Positions 57,061-64,000 of a stretch of DNA of 64,000 bases are shown here, piece after piece. A program made the position numbers and the translations under genes. This DNA comes from Colwellia sp. Arc7-D. Lineage in GTDB: Bacteria; Pseudomonadota; Gammaproteobacteria; Enterobacterales; Alteromonadaceae. The notes beneath the pieces are model-generated. The model saw nothing but the letters and a program-made list of their open reading frames with translations. It did not search any database and had not been told where the DNA came from. Where the stretch lies: assembly GCF_003061515.1 (NCBI RefSeq), contig NZ_CP028924.1, positions 62,001-126,000 on the forward strand, written 5' to 3'. How positions within the stretch are numbered: position 1 is the stretch's first letter; each line of letters begins with the position of its first letter.

Positions 57061-57630
57061 ATGTACCAATCAATTATCAATTCAACTATTCAACCATTTA
57101 ACGCAACAGCATTTAGTAAAGGCGAGTTCGTAGAATTGTCAGAAGCTGACGTAGCAGGTAAATGGGCAGTATTTTTCTTCTACCCTGCTGATTTTACTTT
57201 TGTATGTCCTACAGAGTTAGGCGATATGGCTGACCATTATGCACAGTTACAAGAAATGGGCGTTGAAGTTTACTCAGTATCAACTGATACACACTTTACA
57301 CACAAAGCGTGGCACGGAAGTTCAGACACCATTGGTAAAATTCAATATCCAATGATCGGCGATCCAACGGGTAAAATTACTCGCAATTTTGGTGTCATGA
57401 TCGAAGACGATGGTTTAGCACTTCGCGGTACCTTTGTTGTTAACCCTGAAGGCGAAATAAAAATTGCTGAAATACATGACTTAGGTATAGGTCGTTCTGC
57501 AAAAGAATTAGTACGTAAAATTCAAGCAGCACAATATGTAGCTGACCATGACGGTGAAGTTTGTCCAGCAGCTTGGCAGCCAGGTGCAGAAACATTAACA
57601 CCATCTTTAGACTTAGTAGGCAAAATTTAA
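57061..57630 (+). CDS. ahpC: Alkyl hydroperoxide reductase subunit C (peroxiredoxin)
   Basis: A 2-Cys peroxiredoxin reducing hydrogen peroxide and organic peroxides. The peroxidatic Cys is in YPADFTFVCPTE (near 48) and the resolving Cys in GEVCPAAWQPG (near 167). Length of 189 residues compares with 187 in E. coli. The ATG at 57061 is chosen, with GGAG 7 bases upstream; the open frame continues 26 codons upstream but overlaps the promoter. Regulated by OxyR (56947-57012). ahpF, its reductase, follows 113 bp downstream. Confidence 0.97.
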   Translation: MYQSIINSTIQPFNATAFSKGEFVELSEADVAGKWAVFFFYPADFTFVCPTELGDMADHYAQLQEMGVEVYSVSTDTHFTHKAWHGSSDTIGKIQYPMIGDPTGKITRNFGVMIEDDGLALRGTFVVNPEGEIKIAEIHDLGIGRSAKELVRKIQAAQYVADHDGEVCPAAWQPGAETLTPSLDLVGKI

Positions 57631-57643
57631 ACTAAGACAAATA

Positions 57644-57674
57644 TTGCCGCGATTGAAAATGTATATCGCGGCAA
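57644..57674 (+). promoter_or_regulatory. Intercistronic hairpin between ahpC and ahpF
   Basis: TTGCCGCGAT and ATCGCGGCAA form a perfect 10-bp GC-rich stem with an 11-base loop. No T-run follows. It may protect the ahpC 3' end or reduce read-through, giving more AhpC than AhpF. Confidence 0.6.
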
Positions 57675-57743
57675 CGTTTACACCCAAGTATTAAAATCAA
57701 AGAACCTTGAATCCTATTCATCATCTTTCTCGAAGGAATAACC

Positions 57744-59342
57744 ATGTTAGATACAAACTTAAAGCAACAACTAACAACCTATTTGCAAAATTTAACATCG
57801 GCTGTTGAATTGTCAGTATTTTTAGGTGACGACGTAAAATCAAAAGAATTAAATGCCTTGGTGGCAGAAATTGCACAAATGTCAGCATTAGTAACGGTTG
57901 TTGAAGCTGATGCAAGTAACGAACGCGTGCCATCAATGTTAGTAAAGTCAGTTAAAACAGGTGGCGAAATGCGTTTTGCCGGAGTACCTATGGGGCATGA
58001 ATTCACTTCATTAGTACTAGCCTTGTTGCACAGCGGCGGCCATCCAATAAAACTTGATAAAGCGGTTATTGAGCAAGTGGCAGCACTGGAAGGCAACTAT
58101 AGCTTTGAAACCTACATCTCTTTAAGCTGTCAAAATTGTCCTGATGTAGTGCAAGCTTTGAATATGATGGCAGCAATTAATCCACAAATTCAACATGTGA
58201 TGGTGGATGGCGCTTTATTCCAAGAAGAAGTGTACAAACGCGATATTTTATCGGTTCCTGCCGTATATCTAAATGGTAAAGCGTTTGGGCAAGGCCGTAT
58301 GACAGTAACCGAAATTTTAAATAAAGTAGATACCAATGCGGGTGCGAGACAGGCAAAAACCATAAACAATAAAGCCGCTTTTGACTTATTAGTGATTGGT
58401 GGCGGACCTGCAGGCGCAGCATCAGCGATATATAGTGCACGTAAAGGTATTCGCACGGGTATAGTTGCCGATAAATTTGGTGGCCAAGTGCAAGATACTA
58501 TGGCAATTGAGAACTTTATCTCAGTCAGTGCGACTGAAGGTCCAAAGTTAGTCGCGAGTTTAGAGGCGCATGTTAACGACTACGATGTTGATATTATGAA
58601 TAATCAGCGAGTAAAAAACATTATCGAAAGCGATGTTGAAGGTGGTCTAATTACTGTGGAACTAGAAAATGGTGCCACCTTACAAACACGTTCTACCATA
58701 ATTGCCACAGGGGCAAGATGGAGAGAAATGAACGTAACTGGCGAGCAGGAATATCGTGGTAAAGGCGTGGCTTATTGTCCTCATTGTGATGGTCCTTTGT
58801 TCAAAGGTAAATCAGTTGCGGTGATCGGCGGCGGAAATTCAGGTATAGAGGCGGCAATTGATCTAGCCGGACTTGTTGAACACGTAACGGTATTAGAGTT
58901 TGATAGTAAATTACGTGCTGATGCAATATTGCAAAATAAAGCACGTTCGATGTCGAATATTGACATCATTGTTAATGCTCAAACCACGGAAGTATTAGGT
59001 AATGGCAAGCATGTTACTGGGCTAAACTACCTTAATCGTGCCACCAATGTGCAAGAAACCATAGAACTTGCCGGTATATTTGTTCAAATTGGTTTGGTAC
59101 CTAATTCTCAATTTTTAAAAGGTAGCGTTGATTTAACCGAGCGTGGTGAAGTTATTATTAATCAAAAGGGTGAAACTAATCTCGCAGGTGTTTATGCCGC
59201 TGGAGATGTAACTAACACACCTTTTAAACAAATTATTATTGCCATGGGAAGTGGCGCAACAGCTGCGTTAGGTGCATTTGATTACTTAATAAGAACACCA
59301 AATCCACTTGAAGATAAAGGTATTAACGACGTTGCCGCATAG
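57744..59342 (+). CDS. ahpF: Alkyl hydroperoxide reductase subunit F
   Basis: NADH-dependent flavoprotein that regenerates AhpC. The N-terminal double thioredoxin-like domain has the disulfide site [11 protein letters not shown] (near 130); the C-terminal thioredoxin-reductase part has FAD motif [15 protein letters not shown], redox site [11 protein letters not shown] (near 345) and NADH fold [14 protein letters not shown]. Length of 532 residues compares with 521 in E. coli. GAAGGAATAACC gives a good ribosome site. Confidence 0.97.
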   Translation: MLDTNLKQQLTTYLQNLTSAVELSVFLGDDVKSKELNALVAEIAQMSALVTVVEADASNERVPSMLVKSVKTGGEMRFAGVPMGHEFTSLVLALLHSGGHPIKLDKAVIEQVAALEGNYSFETYISLSCQNCPDVVQALNMMAAINPQIQHVMVDGALFQEEVYKRDILSVPAVYLNGKAFGQGRMTVTEILNKVDTNAGARQAKTINNKAAFDLLVIGGGPAGAASAIYSARKGIRTGIVADKFGGQVQDTMAIENFISVSATEGPKLVASLEAHVNDYDVDIMNNQRVKNIIESDVEGGLITVELENGATLQTRSTIIATGARWREMNVTGEQEYRGKGVAYCPHCDGPLFKGKSVAVIGGGNSGIEAAIDLAGLVEHVTVLEFDSKLRADAILQNKARSMSNIDIIVNAQTTEVLGNGKHVTGLNYLNRATNVQETIELAGIFVQIGLVPNSQFLKGSVDLTERGEVIINQKGETNLAGVYAAGDVTNTPFKQIIIAMGSGATAALGAFDYLIRTPNPLEDKGINDVAA

Positions 59343-59363
59343 TTTTGGGTAGCTTTAGTTATA

Positions 59364-59397
59364 AAAACGCTATTGTGATAAGCAATAGCGTTTTTTG
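59364..59397 (+). terminator. Terminator between ahpF and oxyR
   Basis: AACGCTATTG-N7-CAATAGCGTT, a 10-bp stem followed by TTTTG; flanking A residues let it also act on the minus strand for oxyR. Confidence 0.85.
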
Positions 59398-59489
59398 TTG
59401 TCTAGTTTTTAGCTAGCGAGTGATCACAGAAAACCTTTGCTCAAAAATTGTTAAATAAAATTATTAAGCAAAGCCTTTAAATAAAATTA

Positions 59490-60389
59490 TTAATCCAATA
59501 AGCCCTTTACGGCAAAGCGAATATGACTAACAACGGCTCTAACACTCTCCATTCTTGCGTAGCCAGTTCGGCAAAGTAAGACAATTTCGCGCATAGGTTG
59601 TGGATGTTGAAACGGAATATAATGTATATGTTTTTGTGGTGCATAATTCATAGTCGCTAGCTGCGGCATTAATGTAATTCCCATATTACTTGCCACCATG
59701 TAACGCAAAGTTTCAAGGCTAGTAGCTCGAAAACTATGATCTTCTTCAGCCCCAGCACTAAAACAATAACCCATAGCTTGGTCTCTTAAACAATGCCCAT
59801 CTTCTAAAGTAAGAATTTTTTGATTGTGTAAATCATCAAACGTTACGGTAGATCTATTAGCCAGAGGATGTGATGCAGACGTTGTCATGACTAAAGGCTC
59901 GGTAAATAAATCATATCGTTCAAAACGTGCCATTTCTGGTAGCCAAGGCAAAATTAAAATATCGAGCTTGCCTGTTTCCAACTGTTGTAATAAATCTTGC
60001 GTTCTATTTTCATGAAGATAGAAGTTTATTTTTGTTAGGTTACTGTTCAGCGCTGGCATAATATGCGGCAGTATATAAGGTGCTAGCGTGGGGATTAAAC
60101 CTATGTGCAAATCACCCGAAAGGGGATCTAATAAAGCTTTAGCCGCTTCTTCAAAGTTATTTGCTGCGTTTAGTACTTGCTGGGCTTGTTGAACGAGTTT
60201 CTCGCCTGCCGGCGTTAGCATTACGTTACGAGGTTGTCGCTCAATTAGCGTTAACTTAAGTCGTTGTTCTAACTTCTGAATTTGCCCACTTAAGGTAGGC
60301 TGGCTTACAAAGCAAGCATCTGCTGCATGTCCAAAGTGCTTGTATTGCGCGATAGCTGTTAAGTATTCGAGATCTCGTATTTTTATCAT
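59490..60389 (-). CDS. oxyR: Hydrogen peroxide sensor and activator OxyR
   Basis: A LysR-type regulator that senses peroxide by disulfide formation. The N-terminal winged helix begins MIKIRDLEYLTAIAQYKHFG with YFVSQPTLSGQIQKLE-type recognition helix; the redox pair is in GHCLRDQAMGYC (near 200-211), matching C199 and C208 of E. coli OxyR. Length 299 residues. Convergent with ahpF, which it is expected to control through the site at 56947. Confidence 0.96.
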   Translation of the reverse strand: MIKIRDLEYLTAIAQYKHFGHAADACFVSQPTLSGQIQKLEQRLKLTLIERQPRNVMLTPAGEKLVQQAQQVLNAANNFEEAAKALLDPLSGDLHIGLIPTLAPYILPHIMPALNSNLTKINFYLHENRTQDLLQQLETGKLDILILPWLPEMARFERYDLFTEPLVMTTSASHPLANRSTVTFDDLHNQKILTLEDGHCLRDQAMGYCFSAGAEEDHSFRATSLETLRYMVASNMGITLMPQLATMNYAPQKHIHYIPFQHPQPMREIVLLCRTGYARMESVRAVVSHIRFAVKGLLD

Positions 60390-60390
60390 T

Positions 60391-60437
60391 GTTAAAATCT
60401 ATGGCAATAAGAAATTTAATAGTTAATAGATTTTAAC
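60391..60437. promoter_or_regulatory. Perfect 12-bp inverted repeat abutting the oxyR start
   Basis: GTTAAAATCTAT (60391-60402) and ATAGATTTTAAC (60426-60437) enclose 23 bp; the first arm is one base from the oxyR start codon. It could be an operator for autoregulation or an mRNA hairpin covering the translation start. The four-block OxyR spacing is not met. Confidence 0.55.
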
Positions 60438-60683
60438 TTAAGCACATAGCTTTGGCTACATTGCACTAAAATATGCAATGAGCTCAAAGCGCTGTAGGCA
60501 TTTATTTAAAAAGAGTGAATGCAGAGAAGTAAACTTTCAGTACAAAATATGTTAATTCTTACAATGAATTTGTTCGTTTTGAATGAACTAAACGTCATCA
60601 TTAGCTTTATCTGGTCTTGTCTGTTGAAAATCCATGATACTCAATCCATCACTCATTAAAAAACTCATCATCAGTCTGATAAA

Positions 60684-61049
60684 TTATACCCATAGGTTAT
60701 TTTGAGCGGTGAGGTTAGTGGTTTCATCACCCGTATTAACGACACCTTTGGGCTCTATTATCATAATTTTACATTCTTTATTAGCAACGGGCTTATGTTC
60801 AATACCTTTAGGTATTACAAATAATTCGCCCGAGGATAGGGTGACAACACCATCTGGTAATTCGATATTAAGTTCACCTTCAATCACAATAAAAACCTCA
60901 TCAGTATCAGGGTGGTTATGCCAAACAAACTCACCTTCAACTTTAACTAATTTAAATTGGTAATCATTCATTTCAGCGATTACACGAGGGGACCAATGGT
61001 CGGAAAATTTAGTAAACTTATCTTTAAAATTAATGACTTTAGATAGCAT
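60684..61049 (-). CDS. Cupin-domain protein
   Basis: A single-domain cupin of 121 residues. Cupin motif 1 is FVWHNHPDTDEVFIVIEGE (metal-binding His, His, Glu) and motif 2 is VIPKGIEHKPVA (His). Small cupins of this type are of unknown or varied function. The ATG at 61049 has GGAG 6 bases upstream; an in-frame ATG at 61073 has none. Confidence 0.85.
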   Translation of the reverse strand: MLSKVINFKDKFTKFSDHWSPRVIAEMNDYQFKLVKVEGEFVWHNHPDTDEVFIVIEGELNIELPDGVVTLSSGELFVIPKGIEHKPVANKECKIMIIEPKGVVNTGDETTNLTAQNNLWV

Positions 61050-61251
61050 TTTTACTCCGATGGAATTTAGCACTATGGCAATACTACATTATTCAATAAT
61101 CTTAAAACCATCAATGCCTGAATTAATCTATTTATCATTGATAAAATTGATTTGTCGATGGCATGTTTAAACAATAAAAAACGCTAACTTTCATTAAAAT
61201 CAGCTGACTCGATTATTCATTGAACAATAAGATCTTGCGTTTACTCTAAGC

Positions 61252-61288
61252 CTGTATACAATAACAGTAATACTGTTTAAAAATACAG
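61252..61288 (+). promoter_or_regulatory. Two LexA (SOS) boxes upstream of lexA
   Basis: CTGTATACAATAACAG (61252-61267) and CTGTTTAAAAATACAG (61273-61288) both fit CTGT-N8-ACAG, centred 21 bp apart, as in the E. coli lexA operator pair. They imply autorepression of lexA. Confidence 0.93.
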
Positions 61289-61318
61289 GCTTAACCTTCA
61301 GTCGCTTAAGGAATATAA

Positions 61319-62008
61319 ATGCGCCCTTTAACACCAAGACAACAGCAGATATTTGATCTGATTAGAGAAAAAATTTCAGATACAGGTATGCCACCAACGC
61401 GAGCTGAAATTGCGACTAACTTTGGCTTTAAGTCAGCCAATGCAGCAGAAGAGCATTTAAAAGCATTAGCTAAAAAGGGCTATATAGAAATGCTGCCCGG
61501 TACATCACGCGGTATTCGCCTTGCAGAAGAATTTATACAAGAAGATGGATTACCACTTGTTGGACGAGTTGCAGCAGGGGAGCCTATTTTAGCGCAAGAG
61601 CATGTAGAGCAGCACTATAAAATTGATGGCAGTCTATTTCATCCTGCGGCTGATTATTTATTACGTGTTAGCGGCGAAAGTATGAAAAATATAGGTATTT
61701 TTGATGGTGACCTACTAGCGGTTCATCAAACAACAGATGTACAAAATGGCCAAGTAATTGTTGCTCGTGTTGAAGATGATGTTACGGTTAAGCGCTTTAA
61801 ACGTGAAGGCAATGTGGTTTATTTACATGCTGAAAACGACGATTTTTCACCTATTAAAGTGGATTTAACATCTCAACAATTTAATATTGAAGGATTGGCA
61901 GTGGGTGTAATTCGATCGGGCCGATTGGATGTAATCACTTATTCATCTACTTTAATTATTTTCTCTTCATTTCCCGTAACATTAAGCAGATTTAAACTAA
62001 GCGTTTAA
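61319..62008 (+). CDS. lexA: SOS repressor LexA, apparent frameshift at the C-terminus
   Basis: Represses the SOS regulon and self-cleaves with RecA. Winged-helix DNA-binding domain (about 1-70), cleavage site RVAAGEP (Ala-Gly near 88), catalytic Ser in SGESMKNIG and Lys in DVTVKRF. After [10 protein letters not shown] the open frame runs on for about 28 residues (RLDVITYSS...), to 62008. Removing one C of the GGGCC at 61918-61922 gives SGDWM and a stop at 61932-61934 (204 residues; E. coli 202), the normal LexA end. The extended frame also runs into the terminator hairpin at 61984-62016. So the extension is an artefact of a one-base insertion, either a sequencing error or a real mutation. 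Confidence 0.93.
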   Translation: MRPLTPRQQQIFDLIREKISDTGMPPTRAEIATNFGFKSANAAEEHLKALAKKGYIEMLPGTSRGIRLAEEFIQEDGLPLVGRVAAGEPILAQEHVEQHYKIDGSLFHPAADYLLRVSGESMKNIGIFDGDLLAVHQTTDVQNGQVIVARVEDDVTVKRFKREGNVVYLHAENDDFSPIKVDLTSQQFNIEGLAVGVIRSGRLDVITYSSTLIIFSSFPVTLSRFKLSV

Positions 62009-62020
62009 ATCTGCTTTTGC
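61984..62020 (+). terminator. Rho-independent terminator of lexA
   Basis: AAGCAGATTTAAAC-N5-GTTTAAATCTGCTT, a perfect 14-bp stem followed by a short T-run. It begins 49 bases after the expected lexA stop (61934). Confidence 0.85.
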
Positions 62021-62458
62021 TTATATTTGGTCATACATTATCCCACTTACTTTTTTAAACTGAGTTATTGTGCTATTCGCTCGTAAAATCGGCTTTATGC
62101 AGGTTTTTTATACAGCGCATTGTGTGGCTGATTATTTATTATTCAGTACAAAAAAACATCTCAGAACAAAAAACAAACATTCTACATACCCTTTTAAAAA
62201 TGGACGCTTCGCTTAGTTTAGGGTTAATACTCTATTGTATTTATTGGTTTTTATTTTTCATGCTTTTGAAATTTTAATTTGACCCCGATCAAGTTTTAAG
62301 TAATTCTAGTCTAGAAAACGTACAAACATAACAATAGGGCGTAATTGACGGTTGTCTGTTAATGCGTCACTTAAATAATAATAAATGTATGCGCAAAACA
62401 GTCAGCTTTCATGATGAATCTGTGTTGTTTTGCCTCAAAAGGGTGAAGGAGATGTCGA
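62021..62458. other. lexA-coxB intergenic region
   Basis: An open frame at 62068-62277 (TTG start, 69 codons, two hydrophobic stretches) lacks a ribosome site and I do not accept it as a gene. The cox operon promoter should lie in the second half, but I cannot define it. Confidence 0.45.
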
Positions 62459-64000
62459 GTGAAGAGACGTAACCTAGGTTTGCTGTTGCTAGGGGGCTTG
62501 TTGTCCAGTTCGGTTTGGGCAGATATGCCACTGAATTTGACCAAGGGCGTTACGGATGTCAGTAGAGACGTATATGATTTACATATGCTGGTACTCTATA
62601 TCTGTACTGCTATTGGTGTTGTGGTATTTGGTGCCATGTTTTGGTCTATGGTTTTTCACCGTAAATCAAAAGGCTTTAAACCATCAACCTTCCATGAAAG
62701 CACAAAAGTTGAAATTCTTTGGACGGCAATTCCTGTCGTTATTCTAATCGCGATGGCTGTTCCTGCCACTATTACGCTCATTGATATGGAAAATAACGAT
62801 GATGCGGATTTGACGATTCAAGTTACTGGTTCTCAGTGGAAATGGCATTATAAGTATTTCGATCAAGATCTCGAATTCTATTCAGTACTTTCTACTCCGC
62901 GCGAGCAGTATGAAAACCAAGACGGTACTTCAGCAGAGAAAGGTGAAAACTACCTGTTAGAAGTTGATCGTCATTTAGTTATTCCAACCAATAAAAAAGT
63001 ACGGTTTGTTATTACTTCTGATGATGTTATTCACGCTTGGTGGGTACCGGCATTTGCGGTTAAACAAGATGCTAACCCTGGCTTTATTAATGAAGCTTGG
63101 ACGAAAGTAGATGAACCTGGTATTTATCGCGGTCAATGTGCTGAGTTGTGTGGTAAAGATCACGGTTTTATGCCGATTGTGGTTGAAGTTAAATCAGAAG
63201 CTGATTATGCGATTTGGCTTGATGAACAAAAACAATTGAAGGCAAACGCAGCAGCTGCTGAAGCGGCTTCGTTAAATGCTTCTGTTCCTCTAGAAGAGCT
63301 AATGCAACTCGGTGAAACAACTTACACTGCTTATTGTGCTGCTTGTCATCAAGTTAGCGGTCAAGGTTTACCTCCAGCATTTCCTGCCCTTAAAGGCAGT
63401 GCTGTTGCTACAACAGGTCCAGCAAGTGAGCACATAGATATAGTGTTTAACGGTAAAGCTGGTACAGGTATGCAAGGTTACGGCAAGCAATTAAGCTTAA
63501 AAGAAATTGCTGCAGTCGTTACTTACGAGCGTAATGCTTGGGGTAACAATACGGGTGATGCTGTGCAAGCTGCTGACGTAAAAGCAGTGTCGGGCGCCGC
63601 AAGTACCGGTATTTTAGATGTTGTTGAAGATGTAGTAGAAGATGTAACAGAGCAAGTTACTGACGTTATTGACGACATTATGCCTGAAGAAGATTTAGCC
63701 AAGGTTTATAGCAAAGATGAATTAATGACCATGGGTGAAGAAGTTTACATGACCGCATGTGCTGCATGTCATCAAGCGAGTGGAGCTGGTATGGCACCAG
63801 TATTTCCAGCACTTAAAGATAGTGTAATTGCTAAGGGCGACGTAACAGTTCATATCGACATGGTTCTCAATGGTAGCAAGAAAAATCCAGCAATGGCTGC
63901 ATTTTCTGGCCAATTAACTAAAACGCAAATTGCTGCGGTTGTAACTTATGAGCGTAATGCTTGGGGTAACAACACCGGTGATTTAGTCCAGCCAGCAGAT
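62459..64000 (+). CDS. coxB: Cytochrome c oxidase subunit II with two fused cytochrome c domains (3' end outside window)
   Basis: Accepts electrons into the CuA centre of an aa3/caa3-type oxidase. A signal peptide (about 1-21) precedes two membrane helices (about 43-66 and 90-112), then the CuA domain with CAELCGKDHGFM (near 226-237; Cys, Glu, Cys, His, Met ligands). After an Ala-rich linker come two class I cytochrome c domains with CAACHQVSG (near 294) and CAACHQASG (near 434), separated by an acidic VVEDVVEDVTEQVTDVIDDI linker. 514 codons are visible and the frame is still open at the window end. Start is GTG with AAGGAG 7 bases upstream. The rest of the cox operon should follow. Confidence 0.95.
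   Translation, partial: MKRRNLGLLLLGGLLSSSVWADMPLNLTKGVTDVSRDVYDLHMLVLYICTAIGVVVFGAMFWSMVFHRKSKGFKPSTFHESTKVEILWTAIPVVILIAMAVPATITLIDMENNDDADLTIQVTGSQWKWHYKYFDQDLEFYSVLSTPREQYENQDGTSAEKGENYLLEVDRHLVIPTNKKVRFVITSDDVIHAWWVPAFAVKQDANPGFINEAWTKVDEPGIYRGQCAELCGKDHGFMPIVVEVKSEADYAIWLDEQKQLKANAAAAEAASLNASVPLEELMQLGETTYTAYCAACHQVSGQGLPPAFPALKGSAVATTGPASEHIDIVFNGKAGTGMQGYGKQLSLKEIAAVVTYERNAWGNNTGDAVQAADVKAVSGAASTGILDVVEDVVEDVTEQVTDVIDDIMPEEDLAKVYSKDELMTMGEEVYMTACAACHQASGAGMAPVFPALKDSVIAKGDVTVHIDMVLNGSKKNPAMAAFSGQLTKTQIAAVVTYERNAWGNNTGDLVQPAD

Noticed and set aside
62068..62277. 69-codon open frame between lexA and coxB, a candidate small membrane protein
   Set aside because: TTG start without ribosome site and mixed low-quality composition; it is not sulA-like. 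Kept only as intergenic.

Overview
The window looks like a chromosome segment of a marine gammaproteobacterium of the Alteromonadales, most likely Colwelliaceae (Colwellia or Thalassotalea type). The inference rests on the AT-rich sequence, dense single-copy housekeeping genes (polA, engB, prlC, gor, rsmJ, lexA, oxyR), many TonB, GGDEF and c-type cytochrome genes, and a PEP-CTERM protein. I see no rRNA, tRNA, CRISPR array, prophage or intact insertion sequence.

Layout. 0-9 kb: a PAS-PAS-GGDEF protein, a large MscK-type mechanosensitive channel and a TonB-dependent receptor. 9-21 kb: a flavoprotein, an acidic lipoprotein, a peroxiredoxin, the rsmJ / DNA glycosylase / prlC cluster, gor and polA. 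21.6 kb: a strong promoter and terminator just after polA mark a small RNA gene. 21.8-36 kb: an HDOD-GAF protein, an M16 peptidase lipoprotein, an S10 carboxypeptidase, a HutD-like protein, a small barrel protein, two cytochrome c4-type genes beside engB, and an msrB-msrA-msrA2 operon. 36-38 kb: a gene-poor stretch with a second small RNA gene homologous to the polA-linked one, then a PEP-CTERM gene behind a near-perfect sigma-54 promoter. 38-51.5 kb: a GGDEF and periplasmic binding protein pair, a DUF5666 lipoprotein, a cytochrome b, a DUF3754 protein, a frameshifted CNNM/CorC-type gene, a C-terminal-sensor chemoreceptor and two hydrolases. 51.8-56 kb: a TonB / ECF sigma / TonB-like operon converging on two PepSY genes. 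56.1-56.8 kb: three tandem small RNA units. 57-64 kb: the peroxide module ahpC, ahpF, oxyR with an OxyR operator, a cupin, lexA with two SOS boxes, and the start of the cytochrome c oxidase operon (coxB, running off the end).

Main functional threads are peroxide and methionine-sulfoxide repair (Prx, Gor, AhpCF, OxyR, Msr trio), respiration (c4-type cytochromes, cytochrome b, CoxB), envelope transport and sensing (MscK, TonB receptor, TonB/ECF, PepSY) and c-di-GMP signalling.

The least explained content is non-coding. (1) A dispersed pair of homologous small RNA genes (21.6 kb plus, 36.1 kb minus) shares promoter, core and a CCCC hairpin loop but not terminator sequence. (2) A tandem trio of about 80-105 nt RNAs upstream of ahpC shares an ECF-sigma-like promoter of fixed spacing, a C-rich 5' segment and a GAGGGGCG terminator. 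Two genes (the CorC-type gene and lexA) each appear frameshifted by one base in short G/C runs, which could be sequencing error or real.
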